From assembly GCF_900091435.1 (NCBI RefSeq), contig NZ_FMCS01000016.1:41594-105593 (forward strand): a stretch of 64,000 nt of DNA, in the 5' to 3' direction. Positions 55,649 to 63,715 of this stretch are shown here, piece by piece; positions within the stretch are counted from its first letter, which is position 1; each line of letters opens with the position of its first letter. This stretch comes from Micromonospora chaiyaphumensis. Lineage in GTDB: Bacteria > Actinomycetota > Actinomycetes > Mycobacteriales > Micromonosporaceae. The notes beneath the pieces were generated by a model. It was not told the DNA's origin, searched no databases, and saw only the letters and a program-made list of their open reading frames with translations. The translations under genes were made by a program, and so were the position numbers.

Positions 55649-56254
55649 TTACCGGCCGGTGCGCAGCCCGAGTCCGCGCAGCTCCAGCGCGGCGAGCGCG
55701 TCGACCGTCTCGTCGTCGCCGCGGCGCCACGCCTCGGCCACGTCCGGCGCGATCCGGTTCAGCTTGGCGAGCGGCTGGCCGGCGAGGGCGCGCAGCGCCA
55801 GCAGGTCCCGCCCGGCCGGTGCGGCGGCGAGCGCCTTCGCCGCGCCGGCCCGGCGCATCCAGCGCACCCGCAGCGGCAGCCAGCCGAACAGCACCAGCCC
55901 GAGCGGGAAGACCAGCGCCGCGACGGCCAGCGCCAGCGCCAGCTGGCCGACCAGCTCCTGCTGGTCACGGCCGGCCTCGGCGACCGCGCGGGCGGCCTCG
56001 GCGGCCTTGGTGAAGGGCGCGGTCAGCTCGTCGCCGACCAGCGGCACCCGGCCGACCTTGCCGCCGGCGTCGGCCAGGTTGTCGGCGAGCCCGCCGCCGG
56101 CCCCCTCCAGCTTCTGTCCGGGTACGGCGAGCTTCTCGACCAGGTCGTGCACCCAGAGCGCGAAGCGGATCGCCGCGTACACCCAGACGACCACGAGCAG
56201 ATCGGTGAGGAGCTGACGGAGGGCGGTCGGAAAACGGTCGGCGTAGATCTTCAC
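55649..56254 (-). CDS. Hypothetical membrane protein, 201 aa
   Basis: A protein with a membrane helix near residues 13-33 (DLLVVVWVYAAIRFALWV) and another near 110-130 (ALALAVAALVFPLGLVLFGWL). Between them is a soluble segment of about 75 residues. The C-terminal half is helical and rich in Ala, Leu and Arg. GTG 56254 is preferred because it opens on VKIYADRF. Its stop is 4 bases from the start of the small membrane gene at 55645, so the two may be co-transcribed. No function known. Confidence 0.78.
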   Translation of the reverse strand: MKIYADRFPTALRQLLTDLLVVVWVYAAIRFALWVHDLVEKLAVPGQKLEGAGGGLADNLADAGGKVGRVPLVGDELTAPFTKAAEAARAVAEAGRDQQELVGQLALALAVAALVFPLGLVLFGWLPLRVRWMRRAGAAKALAAAPAGRDLLALRALAGQPLAKLNRIAPDVAEAWRRGDDETVDALAALELRGLGLRTGR

Positions 56255-56302
56255 GCCGGACAGCGTGCCACGGCCCGGCCGCGCGGGCACGGGGCAGATT
56301 TC

Positions 56303-56695
56303 TCAGCCGGCGCAGCCCGGGCAGGTGCCGAAGATCTCCAGGGTGTGGCTGACCTGCACGTACCCGTGTTCGGCGGCGACCCGCTCGGCCCAGCTCTCCA
56401 CCGCGGGGCCGGCGACCTCCACGGTCCGGCCGCAGGCCCGGCAGACCAGGTGGTGGTGATGGCCCTCGCTGCACCGTCGGTAGAGGTGCTCGCCGCCCGG
56501 CGGGCGCATCACGTCGATCTCGCCCGCGTCGGCGAGCCCCTGGAGGGTCCGGTAGACGGTGGTGAGCCCGACCCGCTCGCCGCGCTGGCGCAGCATGGCG
56601 TGCAGGTCCTGGGCGCTGTGGAAGCCGTCGACCTCGGCCAGCAGGGCGCTCACCGCGGTCCGCTGCCGGGTGTTGCGCAGGGCCCCCTCGGTCAC
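56303..56695 (-). CDS. zur: Zinc uptake regulator (Fur family)
   Basis: A 130-residue Fur-family repressor. The DNA-binding helix is GLTTVYRTLQGLADAGEI. Metal sites are HHHH (79-82), CRAC (85-88) and CPGC (125-128), the last two forming the structural zinc site. It overlaps the ArsR gene by four bases. In M. tuberculosis the same pair, Rv2358 and FurB (Zur), is co-transcribed. With znuACB upstream this is most likely Zur, repressing zinc uptake when zinc is plentiful. Confidence 0.93.
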   Translation of the reverse strand: MTEGALRNTRQRTAVSALLAEVDGFHSAQDLHAMLRQRGERVGLTTVYRTLQGLADAGEIDVMRPPGGEHLYRRCSEGHHHHLVCRACGRTVEVAGPAVESWAERVAAEHGYVQVSHTLEIFGTCPGCAG

Positions 56696-56991
56696 GGCCC
56701 CTCCCCGGCGTGGCTCACGGCGTCCGCCACGATGTGCGCGACGTGCTCGTCCACCAGCGCGTACGCGATCTCCCGGCCGCGCCGCGAGCCGCGCACCACG
56801 CCGGCGCCGCGCAGCACCCGCAGGTGCTGGGAGACCAGCGGCTGCGGGGCGCCGAGCTTCTCCACCAGCTCGTGCACGCAGCGCTCGCCCGCGGCCAGTT
56901 CGCTCACGATCGCCAGCCGGATCGGCGCCGACAGCGCGCGCAGCAGGTCACCCGCGCCCTCGAAGGCGTCGTACCCGTTCGTGACCGTCAC
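56692..56991 (-). CDS. ArsR/SmtB-family metal-sensing repressor
   Basis: A 99-residue winged-helix repressor. The helix-turn-helix is GAPQPLVSQHLRVLRGAGVV. Asp81, His83, His94 and Glu97 reproduce the spacing of the alpha-5 zinc site of SmtB (Asp, His+2, His+13, Glu+16), so it should sense zinc and be inactivated by it. It overlaps zur by four bases and lies 43 bases after znuB, so it can be expressed from the znu promoter. This matches mycobacterial Rv2358. Confidence 0.93.
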   Translation of the reverse strand: MTVTNGYDAFEGAGDLLRALSAPIRLAIVSELAAGERCVHELVEKLGAPQPLVSQHLRVLRGAGVVRGSRRGREIAYALVDEHVAHIVADAVSHAGEGP

Positions 56992-57034
56992 CCCGTAACG
57001 GTAACCAATGCCAGCAGCGCCGGCCGGGACGGCC

Positions 57035-57907
57035 TCACCGCAGGACCACCTCGTGTTCCGGCGGCTCGGCCACCGGCACGGCGACCGGCCGGGTCCGCCG
57101 CCGCAGTGCCCGCCGGCCGGCCGCCAGCAGCGCCACCACCAGGAACGAGCCGATGGCCAGCAGCACCACCGAGGCGCCGGGCGCGGTGTCCGCGGTGGCG
57201 GCCACCCAGACCCCGGCGCCGGCCGCGAACAGCCCGAGCGCCATGGCCGCGCCCATGGTGGCCCGGAACCCCCGGGTCACCTGCTGCGCGGTGGCCACCG
57301 GCACCACCATGAGCGCGCTGATCAGCAGCACCCCGACCGCCCGCATGGCGATGGTCACGGTCACCGCGGTGCCGACCGCGAGGAGCAGGTTCAACGCCCG
57401 TACCGGCAGGCCGGACACCCGGGCGTACTCCTCGTCGTGGCAGACCGCGAAGAGCGCCGGGCGCAGGACCAGCATGGTCACCAGGATCGCCACGCCGAGC
57501 ACCAGGATGGTGACCAGGTCGGCCGGCGACGTCGTGGTCAGGGACCCGAAGAGGTACGCGTTGAGCGACCCGCTGCTGGCGTCGGAGAGCCCGACCAGCA
57601 TCACGCCGCCGGCGATGCCGCCGTAGAACAGCAGCGCCAGGGCCAGGTCGCCCGAGGTGCGCCCGCGCGAGCGGACCAGCTCGATGACGATCGCGCCCAG
57701 CGTGGCCGCGACGACCGCGACCAGCACGGGGGAGCGGTTGAGCAGCAGCCCGGCGCCGACGCCGGTGAGCGCCACGTGGCCGATGCCGTCGCCGATCAGC
57801 GCCAGCCGGCGCTGCACCAGGTAGATGCCGAGCGCCGGGGCGGCCAGCCCGATGACCAGCGCGCCGACCAGGGCGCGCAGCATGAAGTCGTACTGGAAGA
57901 GGTCCAT
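57035..57907 (-). CDS. znuB: Zinc/manganese ABC transporter permease
   Basis: A 290-residue ABC-3 type permease with about eight helices. FMLRALVGALVIGLAAPALGI, IGDGIGHVALTGVGAGLLLN and SALMVVPVATAQQ are typical. It is the membrane part of the zinc importer, with the ATPase encoded just upstream. ATG 57907 overlaps the ATPase stop (ATGA). Given the adjacent zur and ArsR genes, the metal is most likely zinc; manganese cannot be excluded. Confidence 0.93.
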   Translation of the reverse strand: MDLFQYDFMLRALVGALVIGLAAPALGIYLVQRRLALIGDGIGHVALTGVGAGLLLNRSPVLVAVVAATLGAIVIELVRSRGRTSGDLALALLFYGGIAGGVMLVGLSDASSGSLNAYLFGSLTTTSPADLVTILVLGVAILVTMLVLRPALFAVCHDEEYARVSGLPVRALNLLLAVGTAVTVTIAMRAVGVLLISALMVVPVATAQQVTRGFRATMGAAMALGLFAAGAGVWVAATADTAPGASVVLLAIGSFLVVALLAAGRRALRRRTRPVAVPVAEPPEHEVVLR

Positions 57908-58668
57908 CACATGCTCCACAGCCCGGCGGGCTCCTCGTCGCAGTGCGGGTGCACGTGGTCGTGGCCCGGCTCGGCGTGGTGCCCGGCCGGTTCCGGCACG
58001 GCGCCGTCGTGGCAGATGCCGCCCTGGTGGACGACGACGGCCCGGCTGATCAGGGGGCGCAGCGGCCCCAGCTCGTGGGCGACCAGCAGCACGGTGCCGC
58101 CGCCGTCGCGGAAGGCCCGCAGCGCGTGGGCGAACGCCTCCTGGCTGGCCGCGTCGACCCCGGCGGTCGGCTCGTCGAGCAGCAGCACCTCCGGCCGGCC
58201 GGCCAGGGCCCGGGCGATCAGGGTGCGCTGCTGCTGGCCGCCGGAGAGCGTGGCGACCGGGTCGCCGGCCCGGTCGGCGAGCCCGACCGCGCGCAGCGCC
58301 TCGGCGACCGCCTCCCGGTCGGCCCGCCCCGACGGGCGCAGCACGCCCCGCCGGGCCAGCCGCCCGGAGGCCACCACCTCGCCGACCGTGGCCGGTACGC
58401 CGCTGCCCGCGCCGAGCCGCTGCGGGACGTACCCGATGCGGTGCCACTGCCGGAAGCGGCGCTGCGGCGTGCCGAAGAGGGCGACCGACCCGGCGCCCAG
58501 CGGCACGAGGCCGAGCACGGCGCGGATGAGGGTCGACTTGCCGGAGCCGTTGGCGCCGAGCACGGCGACCACCTCGCCGGCCGTGACGGTCAGGGAGACG
58601 TCGCGCAGCACCGCCCGGCCGTCATAGCCGACGGCGGCGTGCGAGACCTGGATGACGGGTTCGGTCAT
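57907..58668 (-). CDS. znuC: Zinc ABC transporter ATPase with His-rich C-terminus
   Basis: A 253-residue ABC ATPase. Walker A GANGSGKST is near 39, the signature LSGGQQQRTLIARALAG near 141 and LLLDEPTAGVD near 163. The tail is His-rich (GHHAEPGHDHVHPHCDEE), a likely zinc-binding end that could modulate activity. It overlaps znuA and znuB by four bases each, so the three are one operon. Confidence 0.94.
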   Translation of the reverse strand: MTEPVIQVSHAAVGYDGRAVLRDVSLTVTAGEVVAVLGANGSGKSTLIRAVLGLVPLGAGSVALFGTPQRRFRQWHRIGYVPQRLGAGSGVPATVGEVVASGRLARRGVLRPSGRADREAVAEALRAVGLADRAGDPVATLSGGQQQRTLIARALAGRPEVLLLDEPTAGVDAASQEAFAHALRAFRDGGGTVLLVAHELGPLRPLISRAVVVHQGGICHDGAVPEPAGHHAEPGHDHVHPHCDEEPAGLWSM

Positions 58669-59603
58669 GAGCAGTCCAAGGCGGTCCGCAGGGTCTGGAG
58701 GTTGGCGCGCATCGCCGAGAGGTAGTCGCCGTCGGCGGGCGGGCCCTCGATGGGGTCGAGCACGGCGGTCCGCGCCCCGACCTCCCGGGCCACGGTCTCG
58801 GCGATCTTGGGGCTGACCAGCGTCTCGAAGAAGATGGTGGTGGCCGCGTGCTCCCGGGCCTCCTTCGCCACCTCGGCGAGGCGCTGCGGGGAGGGCTCGG
58901 CGTCGGGGCTGAGGCCGGTGATGCCGACCTGTTCGAGCCGGTAGTGCGCGGCCAGGTAGCCGAAGGCGGTGTGGCTGGTCACGACCTCCCGGCGCTGGCA
59001 CGTGGCCAGGCCCCGGGTGTAGTCGGCGTCGAGCCCGGTCAGTTCGGTGCGCAGCGCCGCCGCCCGGGCGGTGAAGTCGGCGGCCCGGTCGGGGTCGACC
59101 GCGCCGAGCCGCTCGGCGAGCCGGTCACCGACGGTGGCCAGCCGCGTCGGGTCCAGCCAGAGGTGGGGGTCCTTGCCGCCGGACTCCTCCTCGTGACCGG
59201 CCTCACCCTCGTGCTGGTGGCCGCCCGCCGCGGCGTCGAGCAGCGGTTGCACGCCGGCCACGTCGAACGCCCGGTCGCCGCCGTTCTGCTCGACCGCCTC
59301 GTCCACGGCCGGCTGGAAGCCGGACAGGTAGACGATCAGCTCGGCGTCGGCCACCTGGCCCACCTGCCGGGGGTGGAGTTCCAGGTCGTGCGGCTCGGCG
59401 CCGGGCTTGGCCAGGCTGGTGACCGCGACGGCGTCGCCGCCGATCTTCTCGGCGAGGAACTGGAGGGGATAGAACGCGGCCACCACGTCGACCCGGTCCG
59501 GGTCGCTCCCGCCACCGCCGTCCGAGCAGGCGGCGAGGCCGCCCAGGGTGAGCAGGGCGGCGGTGGCGGCGGCGAGCGCGCGGCGGGCTGAGCGGACGGT
59601 CAT
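58665..59603 (-). CDS. znuA: Zinc ABC transporter substrate-binding lipoprotein
   Basis: A 312-residue cluster A-I solute-binding protein. Signal peptide with lipobox LAAC, lipidation at Cys26. His71 (PHDLELHP), the His-rich loop GGHQHEGEAGHEEE at about 127-140 that precedes His147 (DPHLWLDP), His near 212 (SHTAFGY) and Asp near 290 (VLDPIEG) form the zinc site expected of ZnuA. It is first in the operon and has a candidate Zur box just upstream. ATG 59603 opens on the signal peptide. Confidence 0.94.
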   Translation of the reverse strand: MTVRSARRALAAATAALLTLGGLAACSDGGGGSDPDRVDVVAAFYPLQFLAEKIGGDAVAVTSLAKPGAEPHDLELHPRQVGQVADAELIVYLSGFQPAVDEAVEQNGGDRAFDVAGVQPLLDAAAGGHQHEGEAGHEEESGGKDPHLWLDPTRLATVGDRLAERLGAVDPDRAADFTARAAALRTELTGLDADYTRGLATCQRREVVTSHTAFGYLAAHYRLEQVGITGLSPDAEPSPQRLAEVAKEAREHAATTIFFETLVSPKIAETVAREVGARTAVLDPIEGPPADGDYLSAMRANLQTLRTALDCS

Positions 59604-59618
59604 GCAACTACTGTCCGC

Positions 59619-59637
59619 GATAACGAAATTGATTGTC
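59619..59637. promoter_or_regulatory. Candidate Zur box before znuA
   Basis: GATAACGAAATTGATTGTC is an imperfect palindrome (6 of 9 pairs) in an A+T-rich stretch 15 bases upstream of the znuA start. It resembles actinobacterial Zur sites (TGaaAATGATTttCA; mycobacterial TGATAATCATTATCA). Score and binding are untested. Confidence 0.5.
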
Positions 59638-59673
59638 AAAAACGCATGATTGCATGTCTGCGCAGGTCAACGG

Positions 59674-59931
59674 TCAGAGCAGCTTCGCCAGCGCGACCGT
59701 GATCAGCAGGGTCAGCACCAGCAGCCGCAGCACGCGCGTCGCCGGGGCCTGCACCGGCCAGGTGACGGTCATCAGCCACACCAGCCCGCCGGCCAGCGCC
59801 AGCAGCAGCAGCCCGCCCACCGCGCCCGGCGCGAAGAGCCCGACCAGCACCAGGACCAGCGCGGCCAGGAACACCGTCGTCGGGTTGAGCCGGGCCAACC
59901 GGGACAGCACGGGAGTCTGCGTACGCTGCAT
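59674..59931 (-). CDS. Small membrane protein (DUF6703-like)
   Basis: An 85-residue protein with three predicted helices: TTVFLAALVLVLVGLF, GGLLLLALAGGLVWLM and LRLLVLTLLITVALAKLL. It begins MQRTQTPVLSRLARLNPTTV. The pattern, including VTWPVQAPATR between helices 2 and 3, matches DUF6703 proteins of actinomycetes as I recall. Role unknown. It is divergent from the ABM gene and runs towards the Zur box region. Confidence 0.82.
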   Translation of the reverse strand: MQRTQTPVLSRLARLNPTTVFLAALVLVLVGLFAPGAVGGLLLLALAGGLVWLMTVTWPVQAPATRVLRLLVLTLLITVALAKLL

Positions 59932-59958
59932 GCCACAGACTCTACGAGGAGGAACCAG

Positions 59959-60300
59959 GTGCTGGTCACCAACCGGTTCGTGGTGGACGCCGGCGTGGCG
60001 GACGAGTTCACCCGGGAGGCGCACGCCGCGCTCGCCGCGCTCGCCGCCCGCCCGGGCTACCGGCGCGGCGAACTGCTCCGCGCGCTGGACGACCCCGCCC
60101 ACTGGTGCCTGCTCACCGAGTGGGAGTCCGTCGGGGCCTACCGGCGGGCGCTCGGCGGCTTCGACGTCAAGGTCACCGCGGTGCCGCTGCTCGCCCGGTC
60201 GGTGGACGAGCCCTCGGCGTACGAGACACTGGCCAGTGCCGCGCCGGACGGCGAGATCGTCGTGGCGGCCAGTGATCGGGCCGCAGGTCCTTACCGCTGA
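59959..60300 (+). CDS. Antibiotic biosynthesis monooxygenase-like (ABM) protein
   Basis: A 113-residue ABM-domain protein: MLVTNRFVVDAGVADEFTREAH starts the ferredoxin-like fold, and the pattern RRGELLRALDDPAHWCLLTEWES with AYRRALGG follows. ABM proteins are small dimeric oxygenases or haem/quinone-modifying enzymes; despite the name, many have no link to antibiotics. The GTG start follows GAGGAGGAAC. The target is unknown, and neighbours do not suggest one. Confidence 0.85.
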   Translation: MLVTNRFVVDAGVADEFTREAHAALAALAARPGYRRGELLRALDDPAHWCLLTEWESVGAYRRALGGFDVKVTAVPLLARSVDEPSAYETLASAAPDGEIVVAASDRAAGPYR

Positions 60301-60325
60301 GGCCGGGGGCACTACCCTGGCGCGT

Positions 60326-60931
60326 ATGACCGCTCCCGGGCCGGCTGCCCCACCACCCCCGCCCGTGCCTTCCGGCATGCCGGTGCCGGGCTCCCCGGGC
60401 GTTCCCGCGCCGCCGCCCGGCATGCCGCCGGTTCCGGGCTCCCCGGGTGAGCCGGGGGTTCCCGCGCCGCCGCCCGGGCCCGGGGTCGCCCCGCCGTTCG
60501 CCGCGCCGCCAACCGAGGGCGGCCGGGCCCGGCTCTGGCTCGGCCTGGGCGTCGGCGCGCTCGCCGTGCTGCTGTGCTGCGGCGGGGGCGGCGCCGCCGT
60601 GGTCGGGCTCGCGGTGAGCAACGTGCAGGCCGTCGAGGAGCAGGGCAAGGCGGTCACCGACGACTACTACCAGGCGCTCGTCGCCAAGGACTTCTCGAAG
60701 GCCTACGACCAGCTCTGCGACGACGCCCGGCGGCGCGAGTCCCGGCACGAGTTCGAGCAGCGGGTGGCCACCGAGCCGCAGGTCTCCGGCTACCGGGTGG
60801 GCGAGGTCGACACCGCGACGCTGACCGTGCCGGTCGACGTGACCCTGGCCGGCGGCCGGCGGGAGGCGCAGACCGTCACGCTGGCGCCCGACCAGCAGAC
60901 CGGCGGCATGGAGGTGTGCGGGGTGAGCTGA
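60326..60931 (+). CDS. Membrane protein with Pro-rich N-terminus, 201 aa
   Basis: Residues 1-65 are Pro/Gly-rich (PPPPVPSGMP and repeated PGSPG), probably a disordered cytosolic tail. Residues about 71-96 form a single membrane helix, so the rest is probably extracellular. That part (DDYYQALVAKDFSKAYDQL) resembles NTF2-like or DUF4878-type domains. Two Cys in the helix region and one at the end may matter. Function unknown. It precedes glyS, with 113 bases between. Confidence 0.75.
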   Translation: MTAPGPAAPPPPPVPSGMPVPGSPGVPAPPPGMPPVPGSPGEPGVPAPPPGPGVAPPFAAPPTEGGRARLWLGLGVGALAVLLCCGGGGAAVVGLAVSNVQAVEEQGKAVTDDYYQALVAKDFSKAYDQLCDDARRRESRHEFEQRVATEPQVSGYRVGEVDTATLTVPVDVTLAGGRREAQTVTLAPDQQTGGMEVCGVS

Positions 60932-61044
60932 CGGGCCCCCGGTATTCTGCTGGGCTCGGGACCGCGGTGGTCGTACCGTTGTGCCGAACCGTCCGGAAAC
61001 ACTCACATCGCCCCCGCCGACCGCCAGCCGGCGTAGGAGGAAAC

Positions 61045-62424
61045 ATGCCAGCCGACCGTATCGACGCCGTCGTCAGCCTCGCCAAGCGCCGGGGCTTCGT
61101 CTTCCCCTCCAGCGAGATCTACGGGGGCACCCGGTCGGCCTGGGACTACGGTCCGCTCGGCGTCGAGCTCAAGGAGAACGTCCGCCGGCAGTGGTGGAAG
61201 ACCATGGTCCAGCAGCGCGACGACGTCGTCGGCCTGGACTCCGCGGTCATCCTGGCCCGCAAGGTCTGGGAGGCCAGCGGCCACATCGCCGAGTTCGTCG
61301 ACCCGCTCACCGAGTGCCAGTCCTGCCACAAGCGGTTCCGCGCCGACCACCTCGAAGAGGCGTACGAGGCCAAGCACGGCAAGCCGCTCACCTCGCTGAC
61401 CGAGCTGAACTGCCCGAACTGCGGCAACAAGGGCACCTTCACCGAGCCGAAGATGTTCAACGGCCTCATGAAGACCTACCTGGGCCCGGTGGAGAGTGAC
61501 GAGGGCCTGCACTACCTGCGCCCGGAGACCGCCCAGGGCATCTTCGTCAACTACAAGAACGTGGAGACGGTCGCCCGCAAGAAGCCGCCGTTCGGCATCG
61601 CGCAGACCGGCAAGTCGTTCCGCAACGAGATCACCCCGGGCAACTTCATCTTCCGGACCCGCGAGTTCGAGCAGATGGAGATGGAGTTCTTCGTCGAGCC
61701 GGGCACCGACGAGAAGTGGCACGAGTACTGGCTCGCCGAGCGCTGGAACTGGTACCTCGACCTGGGCCTCTCCGAGGACAACCTCCGCTTCTACGAGCAC
61801 CCCAAGGAGAAGCTCTCCCACTACTCGAAGCGCACCGTCGACATCGAGTACCGGTTCCAGTTCGGCGGCACCGAGTTCGCCGAGCTGGAGGGCATCGCCA
61901 ACCGGACCGACTTCGACCTGTCCACGCACAGCAAGCACTCCGGCGTCGACCTGTCGTACTTCGACCAGACCAAGGGCGAGCGCTGGATGCCGTACGTGAT
62001 CGAGCCGGCCGCCGGCCTCACCCGCGCGGTGCTGGCGTTCCTGCTCGAGGCGTACGACGAGGACGAGGCCCCGAACACCAAGGGCGGCGTGGACAAGCGC
62101 ACCGTCATGCGCTTCGACCCGCGGCTGGCTCCCGTCAAGGTGGCGGTGCTGCCGCTGTCCCGCAACGAGGCGCTCTCGCCGAAGGCCAAGCAGCTCGCCA
62201 GCGACCTGCGCAAGCGCTGGGTGGTCGAGTTCGACGACTCGCAGGCTATCGGCCGCCGCTACCGCCGGCAGGACGAGATCGGCACGCCGTTCTGCGTCAC
62301 CGTCGACTTCGACACCCTGGACGACAACGCGGTGACCGTGCGGAACCGGGACACCATGACCCAGGAGCGCGTCTCCCTGGACCAGGTCGAGCGCTACCTG
62401 ATCGAGCGCCTGCCCGGCTGCTGA
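61045..62424 (+). CDS. glyS: Glycine--tRNA ligase (alpha2 type)
   Basis: A 459-residue class II synthetase charging tRNA-Gly, of the alpha2 dimer form found in actinobacteria. KRRGFVFPSSEIYGG and WDYGPLGVELKENVR open the catalytic domain; the Cys pairs CQSC and CPNC may bind zinc; RPETAQGIFVNYKN, FRTREFEQMEMEFF and EPAAGLTRAVLAF are class II motifs. ATG 61045 follows GTAGGAGGAAAC. The position near zur and ArsR matches M. tuberculosis Rv2357c. A GC hairpin follows. Confidence 0.98.
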   Translation: MPADRIDAVVSLAKRRGFVFPSSEIYGGTRSAWDYGPLGVELKENVRRQWWKTMVQQRDDVVGLDSAVILARKVWEASGHIAEFVDPLTECQSCHKRFRADHLEEAYEAKHGKPLTSLTELNCPNCGNKGTFTEPKMFNGLMKTYLGPVESDEGLHYLRPETAQGIFVNYKNVETVARKKPPFGIAQTGKSFRNEITPGNFIFRTREFEQMEMEFFVEPGTDEKWHEYWLAERWNWYLDLGLSEDNLRFYEHPKEKLSHYSKRTVDIEYRFQFGGTEFAELEGIANRTDFDLSTHSKHSGVDLSYFDQTKGERWMPYVIEPAAGLTRAVLAFLLEAYDEDEAPNTKGGVDKRTVMRFDPRLAPVKVAVLPLSRNEALSPKAKQLASDLRKRWVVEFDDSQAIGRRYRRQDEIGTPFCVTVDFDTLDDNAVTVRNRDTMTQERVSLDQVERYLIERLPGC

Positions 62425-62432
62425 CGCTGGTC

Positions 62433-62464
62433 ACGGGGCCCCGACCGGTCGGTCGGGGCCCCGT
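62433..62464. terminator. Terminator after glyS
   Basis: A perfect 14-bp stem (ACGGGGCCCCGACC and its complement) with loop GGTC, 8 bases after the glyS stop and 12 before the dusB start. Confidence 0.88.
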
Positions 62465-62475
62465 ACACTTGTGCG

Positions 62476-63648
62476 GTGACCGCCCCGACCCTGCCCGCGC
62501 TGCGCCCGCTCACCCTCGGCCCGCACGAGGTGTGGCCGCCCGTGGTGCTCGCGCCGATGGCCGGGATCACCAACGTCGGTTTCCGCCGGCTCTGCCGTGA
62601 GCAGGGCGGCGGCATCTACGTCTGCGAGATGATCACCACGCGGGCGCTGGTCGAGCGGAACCCCAAGACGCTCCGCATGATCGCCTTCGGCGCGGACGAG
62701 CAGCCCCGCAGCCTCCAGCTCTACGGCACCGACCCGGAGATCACCGCCGCCGCCGTGCGGATCGTGGTCGAGCGGAACCTCGCCGACCACATCGACCTGA
62801 ACTTCGGCTGCCCGGTCCCCAAGGTCACCAGGCGCGGCGGCGGGTCGGCCCTGCCGTGGCGGCGCCGGCTGTTCGCCCGGCTGGTCCGGGCCGCCGTGGA
62901 GGCCGCGTCGCCCGCCGGGGTGCCGGTCACCGTGAAGATGCGCAAGGGCATCGACGACGACCACCTGACGTACGTCGAGGCCGGCCTCGCCGCCCAGGAC
63001 GCCGGCGTCGCGGCGGTGGCCCTGCACGGGCGTACGGCCGCGCAGCGCTACTCGGGCACCGCCGACTGGGACGCCATCGCCACCCTCAAGCAGGCGCTCG
63101 ACGTGCCCGTGCTCGGCAACGGCGACATCTGGGAGGCCGACGACGCGCTGCGGATGGTCGCCCACACCGGCGTCGACGGCGTGGTGGTGGGGCGCGGCTG
63201 CCTGGGCCGGCCCTGGCTGTTCGCCGACCTGGAGGCCGCCTTCAACGGGCGCACCGAGCGGCGGCTGCCGAACCTCGGCGAGGTGGCGGCGACCATGCGC
63301 CGGCACGCCGAGCTGCTCGTCGACCAGTTCGTGGCCGGCGCCCGCAGCCCGGCCCGTGGTGAGCGCGACGGCTGCACCGACTTCCGCAAGCACGTGGCCT
63401 GGTACCTGAAGGGCTTCCCGGTCGGCAGCGAACTGCGCCGCTCGCTCGCGATGATCGAGAGCCTGGCCCAGCTCGACGACCTGCTCGGCAAGCTCGATTC
63501 GACCGTACCGTTCCCGGTGGAGACCCTCGGCCAGCCGCGCGGCCGGACCAACTCCCCGGGCAAGGTCGCTCTCCCCGACGGCTGGCTCGCCAGCCGCGAC
63601 GACGACACCCCACCGGACGGCGCCGAGCTGGACGACTCCGGCGGCTGA
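62476..63648 (+). CDS. dusB: tRNA-dihydrouridine synthase (DusB type)
   Basis: A 390-residue FMN enzyme that reduces uridines in tRNA D loops. LAPMAGITNVGFRRLC starts the TIM barrel, Cys112 in NFGCPVPKVTRRGGG is the catalytic acid, HGRTAAQRYSG and GVVVGRGCLGRPW are FMN contacts, and the C-terminal helical domain binds tRNA. The GTG start is 12 bases after the glyS terminator. A hairpin follows the stop. Length is normal for actinobacteria. Confidence 0.96.
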   Translation: MTAPTLPALRPLTLGPHEVWPPVVLAPMAGITNVGFRRLCREQGGGIYVCEMITTRALVERNPKTLRMIAFGADEQPRSLQLYGTDPEITAAAVRIVVERNLADHIDLNFGCPVPKVTRRGGGSALPWRRRLFARLVRAAVEAASPAGVPVTVKMRKGIDDDHLTYVEAGLAAQDAGVAAVALHGRTAAQRYSGTADWDAIATLKQALDVPVLGNGDIWEADDALRMVAHTGVDGVVVGRGCLGRPWLFADLEAAFNGRTERRLPNLGEVAATMRRHAELLVDQFVAGARSPARGERDGCTDFRKHVAWYLKGFPVGSELRRSLAMIESLAQLDDLLGKLDSTVPFPVETLGQPRGRTNSPGKVALPDGWLASRDDDTPPDGAELDDSGG

Positions 63649-63660
63649 CAACGACGCGCA

Positions 63661-63693
63661 AAGGGCCCGACCCCTTTGTGGGGTCGGGCCCTT
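63661..63693. terminator. Hairpin between dusB and the C39-type gene
   Basis: A perfect 14-bp stem (AAGGGCCCGACCCC and its complement) with loop TTTGT; it can terminate both convergent genes. Confidence 0.9.
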
Positions 63694-63715
63694 CCGTGTT
63701 GCGTGGTGCGGTGGA

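Noticed and set aside
60932..61044. A T-box before glyS
   Set aside because: No T-box core sequence or specifier structure; the gap is only 113 bases.
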